Positions 21,317 through 33,640 of a DNA stretch of 64,000 nucleotides are shown one piece after another. The stretch is taken from contig OZ020589.1 of assembly GCA_963971535.1 (NCBI GenBank), positions 49,891,192 through 49,955,191 of the forward strand, given 5' to 3'. How positions within the stretch are numbered: position 1 is the stretch's first letter; every line of letters begins with the position of its first letter. A program made the translations under genes and the position numbers. The stretch is from Notolepis coatsorum (Eukaryota; Chordata; Actinopteri; Aulopiformes; Paralepididae). Under the pieces are notes generated by a model. That model was not told the origin of the DNA. It saw nothing but the letters and a program-made list of their open reading frames with translations, and searched no databases.

Positions 21317-21754
21317 GTAAAATAGATTCCTTACCTCAGATCAGATGTTATCCAAAAAGATTATTCCAATTCCTGATCGCCATTCCAAATATCGATCGCG
21401 TTTATTGATTCAGCGTTGGGTGCTGGAAATACATAATCCACGCTGTTCTGATGGCCGGCGATCACTTGGTCTCTTCAGTTGGCTTGACGGAAAAGTAAAA
21501 TGAGGAAACTGGCCCCCCCCCCCCCCCCCCCCCCTTCATCAGTCTAAACTAATGGGAGAGACGATAGGGGGCGGTATCTTCCCAATTGAGCTCAGAGAGA
21601 CTCTGCAACACTAGCGTGAGGCTCGATTGATGAAATATGAATTCAAATCGCCAATAAAAAAAAATACGACAAACAAACGCTATATAGCGTTGCCGGCACT
21701 CAAATGGCGGCATGAACTAACGACAAAATGCGTCGCTGGCATCCAGAGTGTTAA

Positions 21755-22166
21755 TATTCATTATTCATCCACAGACATCGGTGTTACCATAGGAAATTAT
21801 TCTGATATCGCCAAAGTGCAATACTGGCCACATCCTGCTAGGTGGCAGTATCGCCCACCCTTTGAAACCTTATATTTCACCGTGTGTTACACTTAAACCC
21901 CTCCGGGCGCTGAATTTAGACGGAGCCAAGTAAATTGCTTCATCCGACCACTTCGAAATGCATCTAGCACACTCTATCCATAAATTGTGCCAAATTATGT
22001 CCAGTACAGATGGACACCAGATGGACACCAATACTGGAAATCACGAGCAGACAATTGGAATATTCTTTTTGGAATACCCCCGATCAAAGGTAAGGACTAT
22101 CTGTCAATTTCAGCTTGATCCAACAATGTTTTCATATCGATCCAGCTGATCAGCGTGTGTGGTGTT
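21755..22166. other. Possible TTAA element G, left part
   Basis: TTAAACCCCTCCGGGCGCTG near 21,893 loosely mirrors, in reverse, GCGCTGAATGAGGGTTAAGG near 30,305-30,325. The L1 at 22,183-29,896 lies between them. If real, the L1 target was an older TTAA-type MITE. The pairing is imperfect. Confidence 0.3.
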
Positions 22167-22291
22167 AAAAACGAATGCCGTTGACTTCCGGTATGAGAGC
22201 GGAAGGGTAGCACGCATGCGGTGAGGCTCCTGGTCAAAAGAGTGAAAAACGGAGAAATAAAGACCCGAAAAGTGACGAAAAGTGATCAAAA

Positions 22292-23407
22292 ATGAAGATG
22301 CAAACGAGAAGGAAGGAGGAGAAAACAATTATGAAGGAAAGAGAAATGGAGAACTCACAGGAAGAGGAGAGTTCGATGGAGCAGAACCCCCGAGGCGAGA
22401 CCGAGAAGGAGCAGGCGGAGGAAGGGGGAGTCTCGGCTGAGACGGACAAGGAAATGCCAGGATGGGCCGTGCTCATGCAGGCCGGGATATTGGCGACCAT
22501 AAAATTTAACTCGGACACGATGCAGGCGACCATACAACTGAACTCGGACACGATAAGAAATGGTATTGGGAAGTTACGGGAGGAATTGAGGAAGGAACAG
22601 GAGGACTTCAGAGGTGAAATGAATACAGAACTCAAAAGGGTAGATGAGAAGATGGCGGAACAGGACAGAAACGTAACAGAGGTACAGACTAGAATGGCGC
22701 AAACGGAGGAATGGAACACAGAGATACACGAGGTGTTAACGTGTGCGATTCAAAAACAAGAACAGATGGAGACAAAGATATCGGACATGGAGGGGAGGTC
22801 ACGGAGAAATAACATCAGAATATGGGGATTGAAAGAAGGAGTCGAAGGGGAATTGGTGATCCAATATGTGGAAAAGCTTATCAAGGAACAACTGAAGGAG
22901 ACGCGACTGGAAAAAATGGAGATACAGAGGGCCCACAGGGCGTTGGCTCCGAGACCGAAACCGGACAGACCTCCGAGGGCGGTGATTATTAACTTTCTGA
23001 GATTTGAGATTAAGGAATTGATACTCAGAACCGCGTGGACCAAGAAGATAGAAATCGAGGGGAAAAGACTGTCGTTTGATCACGATTACTCGACAGCGGT
23101 AGCAATAACACGCAGGTCCTACGCGGGACTGAAGAGAATTCTGAAAGAAAACGGAAAGAAATTCCAATCACCCATGACCTCGCTAAGGATTCACTGGAAG
23201 GAAGGGACGGTGACGTACGCGACGGCGCGGGAGGCGGCGGAGGAGATGAGGCGACGGGGGATGCAGATGGCGGAGGACGGAGAAGGAAGGGGACAGGAGG
23301 GCCAGACGCGGAGCCTGCAGCAGAGATTGGAGAAAGCACGCAGATGGACCAGAGTAGGAGATCGAAACCCGGGAGAGGAGGGAGGAGAGAGGAGAAGGCC
23401 GAGGTGA
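22292..23407 (+). CDS. L1-like ORF1 protein (RNA-binding chaperone)
   Basis: A 371-residue open frame. Known ORF1 proteins coat LINE RNA as trimers and chaperone its reverse transcription. The sequence fits: an acidic, charged N-terminus; a coiled-coil-like heptad region at about residues 85-165; then MEGRSRRNNIRIWGLKEG, the start of the RRM-like domain; then RAHRALAPRPKPDRPPRAVI, typical of the C-terminal domain; and a highly basic tail. It starts at the first ATG about 110 bp into the element. The frame is intact, although ORF2 is not. No other family fits as well. Confidence 0.88.
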   Translation: MKMQTRRKEEKTIMKEREMENSQEEESSMEQNPRGETEKEQAEEGGVSAETDKEMPGWAVLMQAGILATIKFNSDTMQATIQLNSDTIRNGIGKLREELRKEQEDFRGEMNTELKRVDEKMAEQDRNVTEVQTRMAQTEEWNTEIHEVLTCAIQKQEQMETKISDMEGRSRRNNIRIWGLKEGVEGELVIQYVEKLIKEQLKETRLEKMEIQRAHRALAPRPKPDRPPRAVIINFLRFEIKELILRTAWTKKIEIEGKRLSFDHDYSTAVAITRRSYAGLKRILKENGKKFQSPMTSLRIHWKEGTVTYATAREAAEEMRRRGMQMAEDGEGRGQEGQTRSLQQRLEKARRWTRVGDRNPGEEGGERRRPR

Positions 23408-24563
23408 GACGTGACAGACCGAAGGCGGAGATGGACGAGGAGGCCAGAGACGGAGAAGGAGAGGAGGCGGGAGGAGACGAACGGATGAGTACACGCACAA
23501 GAGATTGAAAAAACTATCCAAATAGAGACAAAATATAGAAACTGAAATAACATATACATACATAAACACACATTCCCAGGTAGAGGCAGGATATAGGAAC
23601 GAACATAACGTATACATGGACACATAATACACATGCTGATGGAGGAAATAAATGGAAATATAATTAGGTATGATAGACGGAACACAGAACATATTGAAAC
23701 AAATACATAGACACACGCTGCGAGTAACACAGTTGGAAGGGATTAAGGGGATAAATGGACATCACATAGAAAATAGAGAGGAGGAAAAGAAAGTAAAAAG
23801 GGGTACACAGAAGACACCACACACGGGTTTGGGAGGAAGGAGGGACAATGGAACATATGAGCCACATTGAGAGGGACCTAGGAAATGGGGGTCTTTGATC
23901 AGAATGAAGGACAGAGCGCTTTTGACCAGGAGCTCGACAGCAATAAAAACACTAAGAAAGCTGGACAAATATGACGAGCGGTTGGGGGTAAAGGTTTCAA
24001 ACCACCAAGCCGTCAGGAGGAGGCCTCTCACTAGGAGAGCAATTACTCCTCACCCACCAGCAGGGGACAGGGGGGGACACAGGGACCCCCCGAACGCCTT
24101 GGGAGCACTTTATGTAAAGTTTATGTTTTTTATTTATGTTAATCATTATATGTATTCGGTGAAGAGAGCGGAGGCTACAACCGGAGGGGGGAATGAATGT
24201 GACATGGGGGGGACTGACAGACGAAAGAAGAAGAAAGATGACAATGGTTAAAGGTATAAAAATGATGTCGTTAAACGTTAATGGAATGAATAATACGATA
24301 AAGAGGGGCAAAGTGATGTTGAAGTGTAAAAAAAAGTGAGATGGAAGTGATTTTTCTGCAGGAGACATTTGGTAGCACAGGATCATGAGAAACTGAAGCG
24401 ATTTGGATATGAAAATGCATACTATAGTTCCTTTAAACGGAACCTGAGGAGAGGAGTAATCACGTTAATCAAAAACACAGTCAAATTTGAATTGATCAAG
24501 GAAGTAAGAGACAAGGAGGGAAGGTTTGTTCTGGTGAAGGGAAAAATGGAGGGTCAAATGATT

Positions 24564-26184
24564 CAAGTTCAAGTTCAAGTTCTTTAATAGTTGTCATACA
24601 GAAGTACAGAATACTTTCATACAAAATGCTTCTTACTGTTACGCTCCAGAGACTGTGCTAGACAAGATAGTATCAAATAACATAATAACATAATATAGCA
24701 TGAATTTAGAAGAAGAAAAATGAGGTCACAGTGTTCGGTATAGACATATGTACAATGTTCTGAGTTACCATATAATATACAATACACAATACTATGCAGT
24801 GTACTAATGTACAGTACTATCTAGTGCAAAGCAGAAATGGGATGAGGTACAATTTTAGGTACAATTTACAGTAAGGTGTACGGGTTGTAGTGCAATCCTT
24901 CATCCATAAATATAAAGTGTGGGGAGTGGGTGCTACAGTGTGTTTGTTTAAAGTGGGTGTGTGCTATAAAGTGTGTGGAGTGGGTGCTACAGTGTGTTTG
25001 TTTAAAGTGAGTGTGTGCGTGTGGATGTGTGTGCTATGTGCGTTTGGTGGTTGTTGTTGTGTAGTGTTCATTCATTGTTCGTTTAGCAGCCTGATGGCCT
25101 GGGGATAGAAGCTTCTTCTGAGTCTTTCTGTGCTCGCCTTGAGACTCCGGTATCGCTTGCCTGACCGCAGCAGTTCAAAGAGGCAGTTGTTCGGGTGACT
25201 GGAGTCTTTAATGATTCTCTTAGCCTTGCCCGTGCAACGCTTGTTGTAAATGTTCTGGAGGGTGGGGAGCCCCCCTCCAATTGTGCGTTCGGCTGAACGT
25301 GTCACTCTTTGTAGTCTGCTTCGGTCTTGTGCAGTGCTATTCCCAAACCAGGAGGTGATGTTGCCGGTCAAGATGCTCTCTATTGTACATGAGTAGAAGT
25401 TCTTAAGGATCTTCTGGCTGACTTGGAACTTCCTTAGGCGCCTGAGGAAGTAGAGGCGTTGTCGTGCCTTCTTCACAACACTGTCAATGTGTGTGGTCCA
25501 TGTCAAGTCCTCGGATATGTAGGCTCCGAGGTACTTAAAGCTGTTGACTCTCTCAACCGGTGCCCCGTCGATGCTGAGGGGGCTGTAGTCCTTGACCCCC
25601 GACCTCCTGAAGTCCACAATCATCTCCTTTGTTTTGCTGACGTTCAGGGAGAGGCTGTTTTCCTGGCACCATCCCGCCAGGACCTTGACCTCTTCCAGGT
25701 AGGCCCTCTCGTCGTTGGCAGAGATCAGGCCCACCACCACTGTGTCGTCAGCAAATTTGATGATTGTATTGCTACTCCGCTGAGCCACACAGTCGTGTGT
25801 GTACAGGGAGTAGAGGAGGGGACTCAGAACACAGCCCTGGGGGGCCCCTATGTTGAGGGTGATGGATGAGGAGGTGCAGTTGCCTGCTCTCACCACCTGG
25901 GGTCTGCCAGTCAGGAAGTCCAAGACCCACTGGCAGAGGTCATAGCCCAAGCCCAGGTCCCTGAGCTTGGCTATGAGTATGGAGGGGACTATGGTATTGA
26001 ATGCCGAGCTGTAGTCGATGAATAGCATTCTCACATAGTTCCCCTGCCTCTTGTCCAGGTGTGATGCTGCTGTGTGCAGCACATGGGCTATGGCGTCTTC
26101 CGTGGACCTGTTGGGGCGGTATGCAAATTGCAGGGGGTCCATGTTGATGGGGAGGGAGGAGCAGATGTAGCCCTTTACTAGCTA
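24564..26184 (-). mobile_element. Rex1-type LINE inserted in L1 ORF2
   Basis: The 3' tail (repeated CAAGTT on the plus strand) begins right after GATT at 24,560-24,563. The truncated 5' end meets GATT at 26,185-26,188, giving a 4-bp TSD. Removing the insert plus one GATT rejoins the L1 endonuclease frame (QMI then TLVNVYAPP), which fixes the edges. It is in the opposite orientation to its host. Confidence 0.92.
25072..26142 (-). CDS. Rex1-type LINE reverse transcriptase (5'-truncated)
   Basis: A 356-residue uninterrupted frame. Motif A is [13 protein letters not shown], motif B is [16 protein letters not shown] and motif C is FADDTVVVG, followed by the C-terminal [16 protein letters not shown]. 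It is the better preserved of the two Rex1 copies here: it lacks the 24-bp duplication of the copy at 4.7 kb and keeps the canonical FADD. The endonuclease domain is lost to 5' truncation, so the copy cannot move alone. It reads through the ATG upstream to about 26,184. Its similarity to the first copy suggests a fairly recent family. Confidence 0.9.
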   Translation of the reverse strand: MDPLQFAYRPNRSTEDAIAHVLHTAASHLDKRQGNYVRMLFIDYSSAFNTIVPSILIAKLRDLGLGYDLCQWVLDFLTGRPQVVRAGNCTSSSITLNIGAPQGCVLSPLLYSLYTHDCVAQRSSNTIIKFADDTVVVGLISANDERAYLEEVKVLAGWCQENSLSLNVSKTKEMIVDFRRSGVKDYSPLSIDGAPVERVNSFKYLGAYISEDLTWTTHIDSVVKKARQRLYFLRRLRKFQVSQKILKNFYSCTIESILTGNITSWFGNSTAQDRSRLQRVTRSAERTIGGGLPTLQNIYNKRCTGKAKRIIKDSSHPNNCLFELLRSGKRYRSLKASTERLRRSFYPQAIRLLNEQ

Positions 26185-29100
26185 GATTACGTTAGTGAAT
26201 GTTTATGCACCCCCAGAGAGTGAGAGGGATTTATATGAGACCATTTTTTATATGATAGTGATGGAACTAGAAGGGATATTGATATGCGCGGGAGATTTTA
26301 ATGTAGTACTGAATCACGACCTAGACACCACGAGTACTAGAAAAGGACGGGCACCAATCAGTAGATATATGAATATTCAGATGACGGAAATGGGAATTAC
26401 AGATGTTTGGAGGGGGATGCACGCCATGGACAGGGAATACACACATTACTCACACCCGCACGTGACATATGCGAGAATAGACTACTTTTTGATGACGACG
26501 GGGGACAGTTACAGGGTACGGGAGAGCAGAATAGGAGTAGCGGACATATCGGATCACAGTGCCATATATCTGACAGTAGATCTAGAAGGGAGACGGAGGA
26601 ACACGATCTGGAGACTAAATGTAGGAATATTAAATAACAAGGGGGTGGTGAGTCAGATCAAGGAGGAGATAGCCAGGTATAAGGAAGAAAATGACAATGG
26701 GGCGGTAGATCCGAACATTCTATGGGACACACTGAAGGTGGTGATAAGGGGGAAATTGATGGAGAAGACAGCAATGCTGAAGAAGGCCAGAACGGAGACA
26801 TATCACAATCTGATAGGGAAGCTGAAGAAGCTAGAGGGGAGACACCAGATATCAAAAGAACAGGAAACGCTCGGAGAAATCAAAGAAGTAAAGGCCAGGA
26901 TAAATAGGGAATTATTGACGGAAATAGAAAAGAAAGCGAGGTTCATGAAACAAACGTACTATGAAGGGGGACCAAAAGCGACCAGACTGTTGGCTAGGAG
27001 AATTAGGACGCAACAGAAGTTGAACACGATATACACACAATAAGGGATACAAAGACTAATGAAATATTGAGAGACCCAGCTGAAATAGAGGGGACATTTA
27101 GAGAATACTATGAGAAACTATACACACAGCCAAAAGCAGCGGGAGAAGAGGAAATAGAAGCATATCTGGAGAAGCTAGAGTTACCATCGATAGGGAAAGA
27201 ACAGAATGAAGAATTAAATAAAATAATTACGGAACGAGAACTGGAAGAGGCAATTAGTAGAGCTAAAAACAACAAATCTCCGGGGAGCGACAGATTCCCA
27301 TCGGAATTCTACAAGACATTTAGAACGGAATTGGCACCCATGTTAGGGGCGGCGTTCAGACACACGATGGAGGAGGGCAAAATGCCCCCCTCGTGGAAGG
27401 AAGCCATAATCACCACGATACCGAAGGAAGGGAAGGATTGTGTAGTAGTTTCAGACCTGTGTCCATACTCAACGTGGATTACAAGATGTATACATCGATA
27501 ATATTTGAGATTTGAGACGTTTATGCCAGACATTATAGATGAAGATCAAACTGGATTTATTAAAGGGAGACAGACACAGGACAACGTGAGAAAGACATTA
27601 CACATAGTAGAGGAGATACAAAAACAAGGGGGTAGCGCGGTACTGATTAGCCTAGATGCAGAAAAAGCATTCGACAGTGTGAGCTGAAAATTTTTATATA
27701 AAACATTGATGAGGTTCGGACTGAACGAGAGGGCGATGAAGATGATCAAGGCGCTATATCAAGAACCGACAGCGAGGGTTAAGGTGAATGGCAGCCTGAC
27801 GGATAGAATCAGATTAGAGAGGGCTACCAGACAGGGATGTTGTCTCTCACTAACGTTCTTCGCCGTTTTCATAGAACCACTGGCACAACTGATCAGACAG
27901 ACCGAGGACATTAAGGGAGTAAGGATAAAGGGAACGGAATATAAACTAGGCCTATTTGCGGACGACGTGATAGTATACATGAGGCAACCAGACAAGAGCT
28001 TCCCGGCACTGATGGATCTACTGAAGGAATATGGCCACTACTCAGGATACAAACTAAACGTGACAAAGACACAGACCTTAGCATGGAACTATACCTCAAC
28101 GACGGAAATTAGGGAACAGTACGGGATAAGATGGGACATGGACAAGATTAAATACTTAGGGGTGAACATCACGAGAGGGGTGGGGAAACTGTTTGAGGCG
28201 AACTATACACAGATAAATCAGAACATCAAGAGAGACTTAGAGAGATGGACAGTAATGCCCTTGGACTTCAATTCAAGAATAGAGGTCATTAAAATGAACA
28301 TACTATCAAGGTTACTGTACCTATTCCAGTCACTACCGATACAAATACCACAGAATCAATTCAGGGAGTGGGACAGACTGATATCGAGGTTCATATGGGC
28401 GGGGAGAAGACCACGGGTCAGATATAAAACACTACAACTACCAAAGGAAGAGGGAGGGATGGCAGTACCCAGCCTACAAGATTATTACTATGCAGCACAA
28501 CTGAGAGCAGTGACGTGCTGGTGTAACGACAGATATGAGGCAAGATGGAAAGACATTGAAAAAGAAGGGGAGGGATACAAGGTACAAGCTCTGGTGGGAG
28601 ATAGGGAACTATTTAAAGAAAAAGAGGGACTATTAGATCCAATCACCAAATGCACCTTGACCATATGGAACAGAGTAGTAAAAACACACAAATTGAAGAA
28701 GCAGTCAGGGGTTCTAAGATGGGTAGCACATGACAAGAGATTCAAACCATGGAGGTTAGACCATGGATTCAGAAGGTGGGAGAGGGGGGGGGGGGGGGGA
28801 ACAGCGATATGCAAAATGATAGAGAAGGGGGAAATGCAGACACTACAAAAATTAAAGGAGAAATTTGGACTAGAAAACAGGGACCACTTCAGATATCTAC
28901 AGGTTAGAGACTACTACAACAAAGAAATAAGGGGGGCCAAAGACGAAGAACAGAATGGAATAATCAAGATGAAAGTACGGGCATACGAAGGGGGGCAAGG
29001 AAGAGTAATATCAGCAATATACCGAGCTATAATGAACAGCAAGGGACACACGACCGATTACATAAGGGAGACATGGGAGAGAGAACTAGAGATAGAAATA

Positions 29101-29912
29101 ACAGGGAAGGAATGGGGGAACATATGCGAGGTGCAACATTCAACAACAGGATCGAGGATATGGAAAGAGTTTGGATGGAAAAACATAATCAGATTCTTTA
29201 TAACCCCAGAGCTGAAGGGAAAATATGCACCAACACAAAGAGCATGCTGGAGGATGTGTGGGAAGGAGGGGGCAAATCACACGCACATATTCTGGGGATG
29301 TCAGAAGCTGAAGGGGTATTGGGAGGAGATAGGGGAGGCAATGATCTGAATAATAGGATACGGGTTACCACAAACAGGACTGGTGCTTTACTTAGGAGAC
29401 CTGACACACGAGGGAATACAAGGGGGGGACAAATATTTAATAAAGATAATGTTGATAGCGGCCAGAAAAGCAATAACAAGACTGTGGTACAAAGAAGACC
29501 CACCGACAATAGCACAATGGGTAGGAATAGTGGAAGAGATACAGGATATGGAGAGGATAACACACATGCTGAGGTTACAGGAAGAGAAATTTGGAGAAAG
29601 ATGGGGAAAGTGGGAGGATTACAAGGGGAATGAAAACGACATCACAGAGGAAGAACCAAATACATCACAAGAGGGCGAAGGGTAAAGGAGGAAAGAGGTT
29701 CAAAGAGGGTCTCTGAACCCATGTCACACACTTAATGTTTTACAATTGTTTTATGTTTTTTTAAGTCAGTATTTTTATTTTTCATCTTTTGGGCATTACA
29801 ATTTTTTCTTTATTATTTATGTCTGTTTAATAGTGTTGTTGAAGTTATTGTATATGTTGTATTGTTTGTCTCAATAAAAATGTAAGTTAAAAAAAAAAAA
29901 ACGAATGCCGTT

Positions 29913-30446
29913 ACTGGCCATCAAAGCATAACAAAACGCTTCCCCCCCTTTCATGCATTCATGATGAAACATAATACCTATTATATACATTTGATTTGGA
30001 AATAGTAGTGTGTCCAGGCAAGAAACGCCAACGCTTATAGCAGAATTCACGTAGCGCCCTATAACTCAGCTTTTCAGGAATTATCCCAGATCACTCCTAA
30101 ACTATACAATATTCACCACGGGATACCGCACGAACGTATACATTTTGCATGTTTGACGGAAGAAAGTCACTGTCAAATGACCATAGTATTGTCTCCATAG
30201 CTATAATATAGAATATAGATCTCCAAACATAGTGACGCACAGTGAATGTAGGCTATGGAAACCTGGTGCAGCCATTACAAGTATAAGGCTAATTGCTGGC
30301 GCTGAATGAGGGTTAAGGGGTTAAAATAAAAAGCAAAATACTATTATTTTGTGTCATGTTTCCAAATAAGATTGTTCACAATGAAATGATTTCTACCCTC
30401 AATTTGTTGGTTAGATGACTCTGTCAGCACTTACTGACAGATTATG
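29913..30446. other. L1 right flank, no gene
   Basis: AT-rich sequence. Its first 400 bp may be the right half of TTAA element G. I see no coding pattern. Confidence 0.4.
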
Positions 30447-31376
30447 TTAACACATTGGCAACCGCTGGGATGCGTCTAATATAGTGGTTGAGGACCAGCT
30501 TTTGTCAACAGACCGGTGTCTTTTTGTACAGCTAAATCTATATTTTATAGTATTGCTATCTGTCCATTCTCATTGTCAATTGAGTAGTTCATAAACCGTC
30601 CCTTATCATCAATAGGTTGTCATTTTATAGCGCCGTGAATATGAGCATTATAGCAGGTTTTGCCTCGTACATTTTCTGGAAGGCTAGTTATTGGGCTAAT
30701 AGCTGTTAACGTTATATTCAACGGCATTACCGTTTTACATATGCTAAAGAAATAACTCAAACTGCATATCATCGGTACTGTCCCAAAGCATGTATGCATC
30801 AAAGGTGGGGGGCGGGGGACGTCATTTAGTATTATTGATTACCAATAACAGTGTCCGTGTAACTAGCCACATACGCCGATCGGCTGGTTGCGTATCATAG
30901 CAAGCTCTGATCCGGCTGTAATTTATGTGAAACAGATCTTACCATACGCCGGTGGGATACCCCCGAGCATCTTCCCGTTATCGATCGCCATCTGGTAGAT
31001 CGATATGTCCATTGGCTGATGATAAATCCCCTTATTCCATGGTGAAATTTGCGATTCGAAACGTAATCCATTGTACATGCTGCAGATCCAGGATCCGGGT
31101 ACTAAAATACTCCATTGAAAGAAGAAAAAAAGTTTTCCATTCGCCCACAGGGCATACTGCAGTGGAGCGATGGAACCCCTAAGAGGATCTGGCCGGTATT
31201 GCACGTTCTCGATTTCACAAACTAGGGAATATATGCAGTGCCGATCCGCGACATTGACCCGGTTATTAAAATGGAATAAAAGCAATAACAACTTGCCACG
31301 GCTTTATACGTGATTCTGTCCACACCGCATGGATTCGAAACCCGTATTTATACGTGGTCGGGCGGCAAAGTGTTAA
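30447..31376. mobile_element. piggyBac-like TTAA element F
   Basis: TTAA plus CACATTGGCAACCGC on the left; GGGCGGCAAAGTG plus TTAA on the right (reverse CACTTTGCCGCCC). The ends resemble those of the other TTAA elements here; the interior differs. No transposase. Confidence 0.65.
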
Positions 31377-31384
31377 TGCTATTC

Positions 31385-31675
31385 GCTCAAGCCCATGTCC
31401 ATCCCACTGCCGTTGTGTCCTTGGGCAAGACACTTAACCTACTTGCCTCGTATGAATGTGTATGCATGTGAATGAATGTTGGTGGTGGTCGGAGGGGCCG
31501 TAGGCGATGATTATTTGCCACGCTTCCGTGAGTCTGCCTCAGGGCAGCTCTGGCTGCAATTGTAGCTTACCACCACCGGTATGACTGTATGAACGAATAA
31601 TGGACTCTGTGAAGCGCTCTGGGTGTCATGAAGAGCGCTATATAAATCCAAGTCATTATTATTATTATTATGTAA
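31385..31675 (+). repeat. LINE/SINE 3' end with (ATT)n tail
   Basis: GTCCTTGGGCAAGACACTTA, then AAGAGCGCTATATAAAT followed by ATT repeats: a common fish retroposon 3' structure. The 5' end abuts element F. Family not assigned. Confidence 0.6.
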
Positions 31676-32670
31676 GGAGTGGCTGGGCGGGTTGTAGTGG
31701 GCTATTGTTCACACCCAGTACAGACCTGCAGAGGTGTTCAATTCTAAACTATTTTTGAGAGCCATTGTCTCAGCTTGACGCACTAAGAAATAAAGAGGTT
31801 TTACAAGATTAAAATGAGCACATCTTCTTCAAATCTGGAAAATTACGATGGAGACATGTGGTCACAATCACTGGTCGCGGTCACATATCTGAAATGAAAG
31901 AAGATGGAAGAAAGATACATATATTTTGTCTTCAACTATCATACATTATTCCACTAATTAATCTTCCTTGTCTATTACCTACTAGGGCTGTCCCCGACTA
32001 AGGATTTGGATGGTCGACTATGATTGGCCAAAATTTGCCGTTAGTCGACTATTTGTAAAAAAAAAAAAAAAAGTATAATAAAAAGAATTAAATAAATGTA
32101 ATTTATTTTTATTTTTTATCATTCCATTTGGGCTGTGGGGGGTGCTTAATGTCTGAAGGAGTCGACTGAAGGCTTATTGTCCTCTGCAAAAAATGTCATT
32201 TAGTTAGATAGTTAAATTATATTGACCAAATTGTTTACACTGCTGTGTTGTTTTTACTACCTGTACCCCCCCCCTTCCCCCATGCTCAGTATATTTTTTA
32301 CTGTATTTATTTCTGTATATTTTATTTCATTTTTATTCTATTTTACTCTACTTATTATTCTAATTTGTGACCTGTCCTGTCTAAATGTTTAAATGTTGAG
32401 CGATTTGCAGTCTCAAATTTCCCACGGGATAATAAAAGTATTTCTATTCTATTCTAAAAAAATAAAAGCATGCAATTGGTCCACTGATGGATACATCTTG
32501 ATATTTGCCTAGTCTAGTGTTCATTAGATGGGTGAAATCCTCTTTCAGTGCCTCTGTGCCTGTTTTCGTAGGTAGTTAGCCTCTGGTATGCGTGCCAATA
32601 GCGTTAGCCACGCTTCTAGGCCTCTTTTCTTTTGGAAAGAATGATAAAAAAAATATATATATAAATGATA

Positions 32671-32672
32671 AA

Positions 32673-32762
<90 letters not shown>
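32671..32762. repeat. (TA)n microsatellite
   Basis: Nearly perfect TA repeat of about 90 bp inside the hAT; prone to cruciform formation and length change. Confidence 0.95.
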
Positions 32763-32766
<4 letters not shown>

Positions 32767-32799
32767 ATTAGACTAAGAGGTTGGCTAGTCGACTACGGC

Positions 32800-33460
32800 T
32801 CCTTTTAGTTTAGTTTAGTTTATTTGACAATTATTAAAATACATTACATGTTACAACAAGTCATGCATCCTAAAATTATCAAGGATAGCACAAAAAAGTC
32901 ACAGACCTATTTCCATTGTGGTCCTTGGTCTCAGCAGCACATGGTATTTACATAAATGTATTACACATATTACCATCAGCCTACAGTATATTGCTAAAAA
33001 TAGAATTAAAAAGTAAAATACAACATTATTAATAAAATATACAAATACAATATACAAAATTTAGACACACTAAAACTACACTACATTAAAAACTAGAACC
33101 TTCCTTAGTTACTCTGGGACATTTTCTAGGAGCCATTTCCTAACGTTCACCTTGAAACTATACAGGTTCACAATCTGTTTGGTGATCAAAGGCAACTCAT
33201 TCCACTCCTGTGCTCCTCTGTGAGCAAATGAGCACTGTCCCATCTTTGTTCTACACCTTGGAGGATGCAGGTTTGCTATGCTAGATCTCATTCTGTGGCT
33301 GTGTGATTCACTAACACTAGGAAAATAGTTACTAAAATATTTGGGGGCCCTATTATTTATTATTTTGTGTACCATGTTGAGCCTAAGCTGGGCTACTCTG
33401 GCCTCAACTGGTAGCCAGTTGAGCTCCTGAAAATGTCTCCTCCCAACATGATCACAAGGT
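32800..33460 (-). pseudogene. CR1/L2-like LINE C-terminal fragment
   Basis: The minus strand encodes MVHKIINNRAPKYFSNYF, then VSESHSHRMRSS and GAQEWNELPL. This is the HKI..N.AP.Y / WN.LP pattern of LINE C-termini. Similar motifs occur at 42.2-42.5 kb. The 3' UTR runs left to about 32.8 kb. 5'-truncated; no RT motifs. Confidence 0.65.
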
Positions 33461-33534
33461 CCTTTTGACCGATTAGTCGACTAATAGGGGTCATCCCTAC
33501 TACCTACTATACTAATATGTCAACAGTTTTATTA

Positions 33535-33640
33535 ACATTGTTACTCAGCAGAAAGAGTTGTACCCTGCTGGCTTGTCATACTATACAGAACTTGTAAGTC
33601 GCTACATTTAGCTAAATTACTAAATGTAAATGTTTAAGCA
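33535..33640 (+). repeat. L2 LINE 3' tail fragment
   Basis: ATTGTTACTCAGC, GAACTTGTAAGTCGCT and ACTAAATGTAAATG match the tail of the L2 at 15.36-15.48 kb. Confidence 0.75.

Larger units (their letters stand above)
19213..21754. mobile_element. piggyBac-like TTAA element D (doubly interrupted)
   Basis: TTAA at 19,213-19,216 plus CACTTTGATTGCC on the left; GGCATCCAGAGTG plus TTAA at 21,751-21,754 on the right. The interior matches element I at 54.6-55.7 kb through TATTTATGAATCGTTTTC and AGATTATCGATAG. An L2 LINE (19,727-21,316) interrupts it, and that L2 is itself interrupted by element E. A (CA)n run lies at about 19,625-19,670 and a C-run at about 21,512-21,533. Confidence 0.82.
24242..29685 (+). 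pseudogene. L1-like ORF2 (endonuclease-RT), broken
   Basis: ORF2 would nick the target and copy the RNA there. Endonuclease motifs are present: SLNVNGMNN, FLQETH, CAGDFNVVLN, ARIDYFLM and the catalytic SDHSA (about 26,550). RT motifs follow: motif [12 protein letters not shown], motif B RQGCCLS, motif C LFADDVIVYM (about 27,955). A C-terminal cysteine motif CWRMCGKEGANH...C lies near 29,250. Defects include a frame change near 24.34 kb, the Rex1 insertion, a frame change near 27.04 kb, disruption near 27.45-27.50 kb, a stop at 27,685-27,687 and a stop at 29,347-29,349. A long G-run near 28,788 is a slippage site. The copy is dead. Confidence 0.9.
22183..29896 (+). mobile_element. Near full-length L1/Tx1-like LINE
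   Basis: Flanked by a 16-bp TSD AAAAACGAATGCCGTT (22,167-22,182 and 29,897-29,912). It ends in AATAAA (about 29,873) and an A-tract. ORF1 lies at 22,292-23,407 and a damaged ORF2 at 24,242-29,685. A Rex1 LINE of about 1.6 kb interrupts ORF2; without it the element is about 6.1 kb, normal for this group. Confidence 0.93.
31983..33499. mobile_element. Non-autonomous hAT element
   Basis: Ends TAGGGCTGTCCCCGACTA and (reversed) TAGGGATGACCCCTATTA, with GTCGACTA words inside both ends. TSDs TTACCTAC (31,975-31,982) and CTACCTAC (33,500-33,507) match at 7 of 8 bases. The interior contains a long (TA)n run and a LINE fragment. No transposase. Confidence 0.82.

Noticed and set aside
22234..23730. Long antisense serine/proline/leucine-rich frames
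   Set aside because: Exact antisense of L1 ORF1 and its flank; the sense strand has the family motifs.
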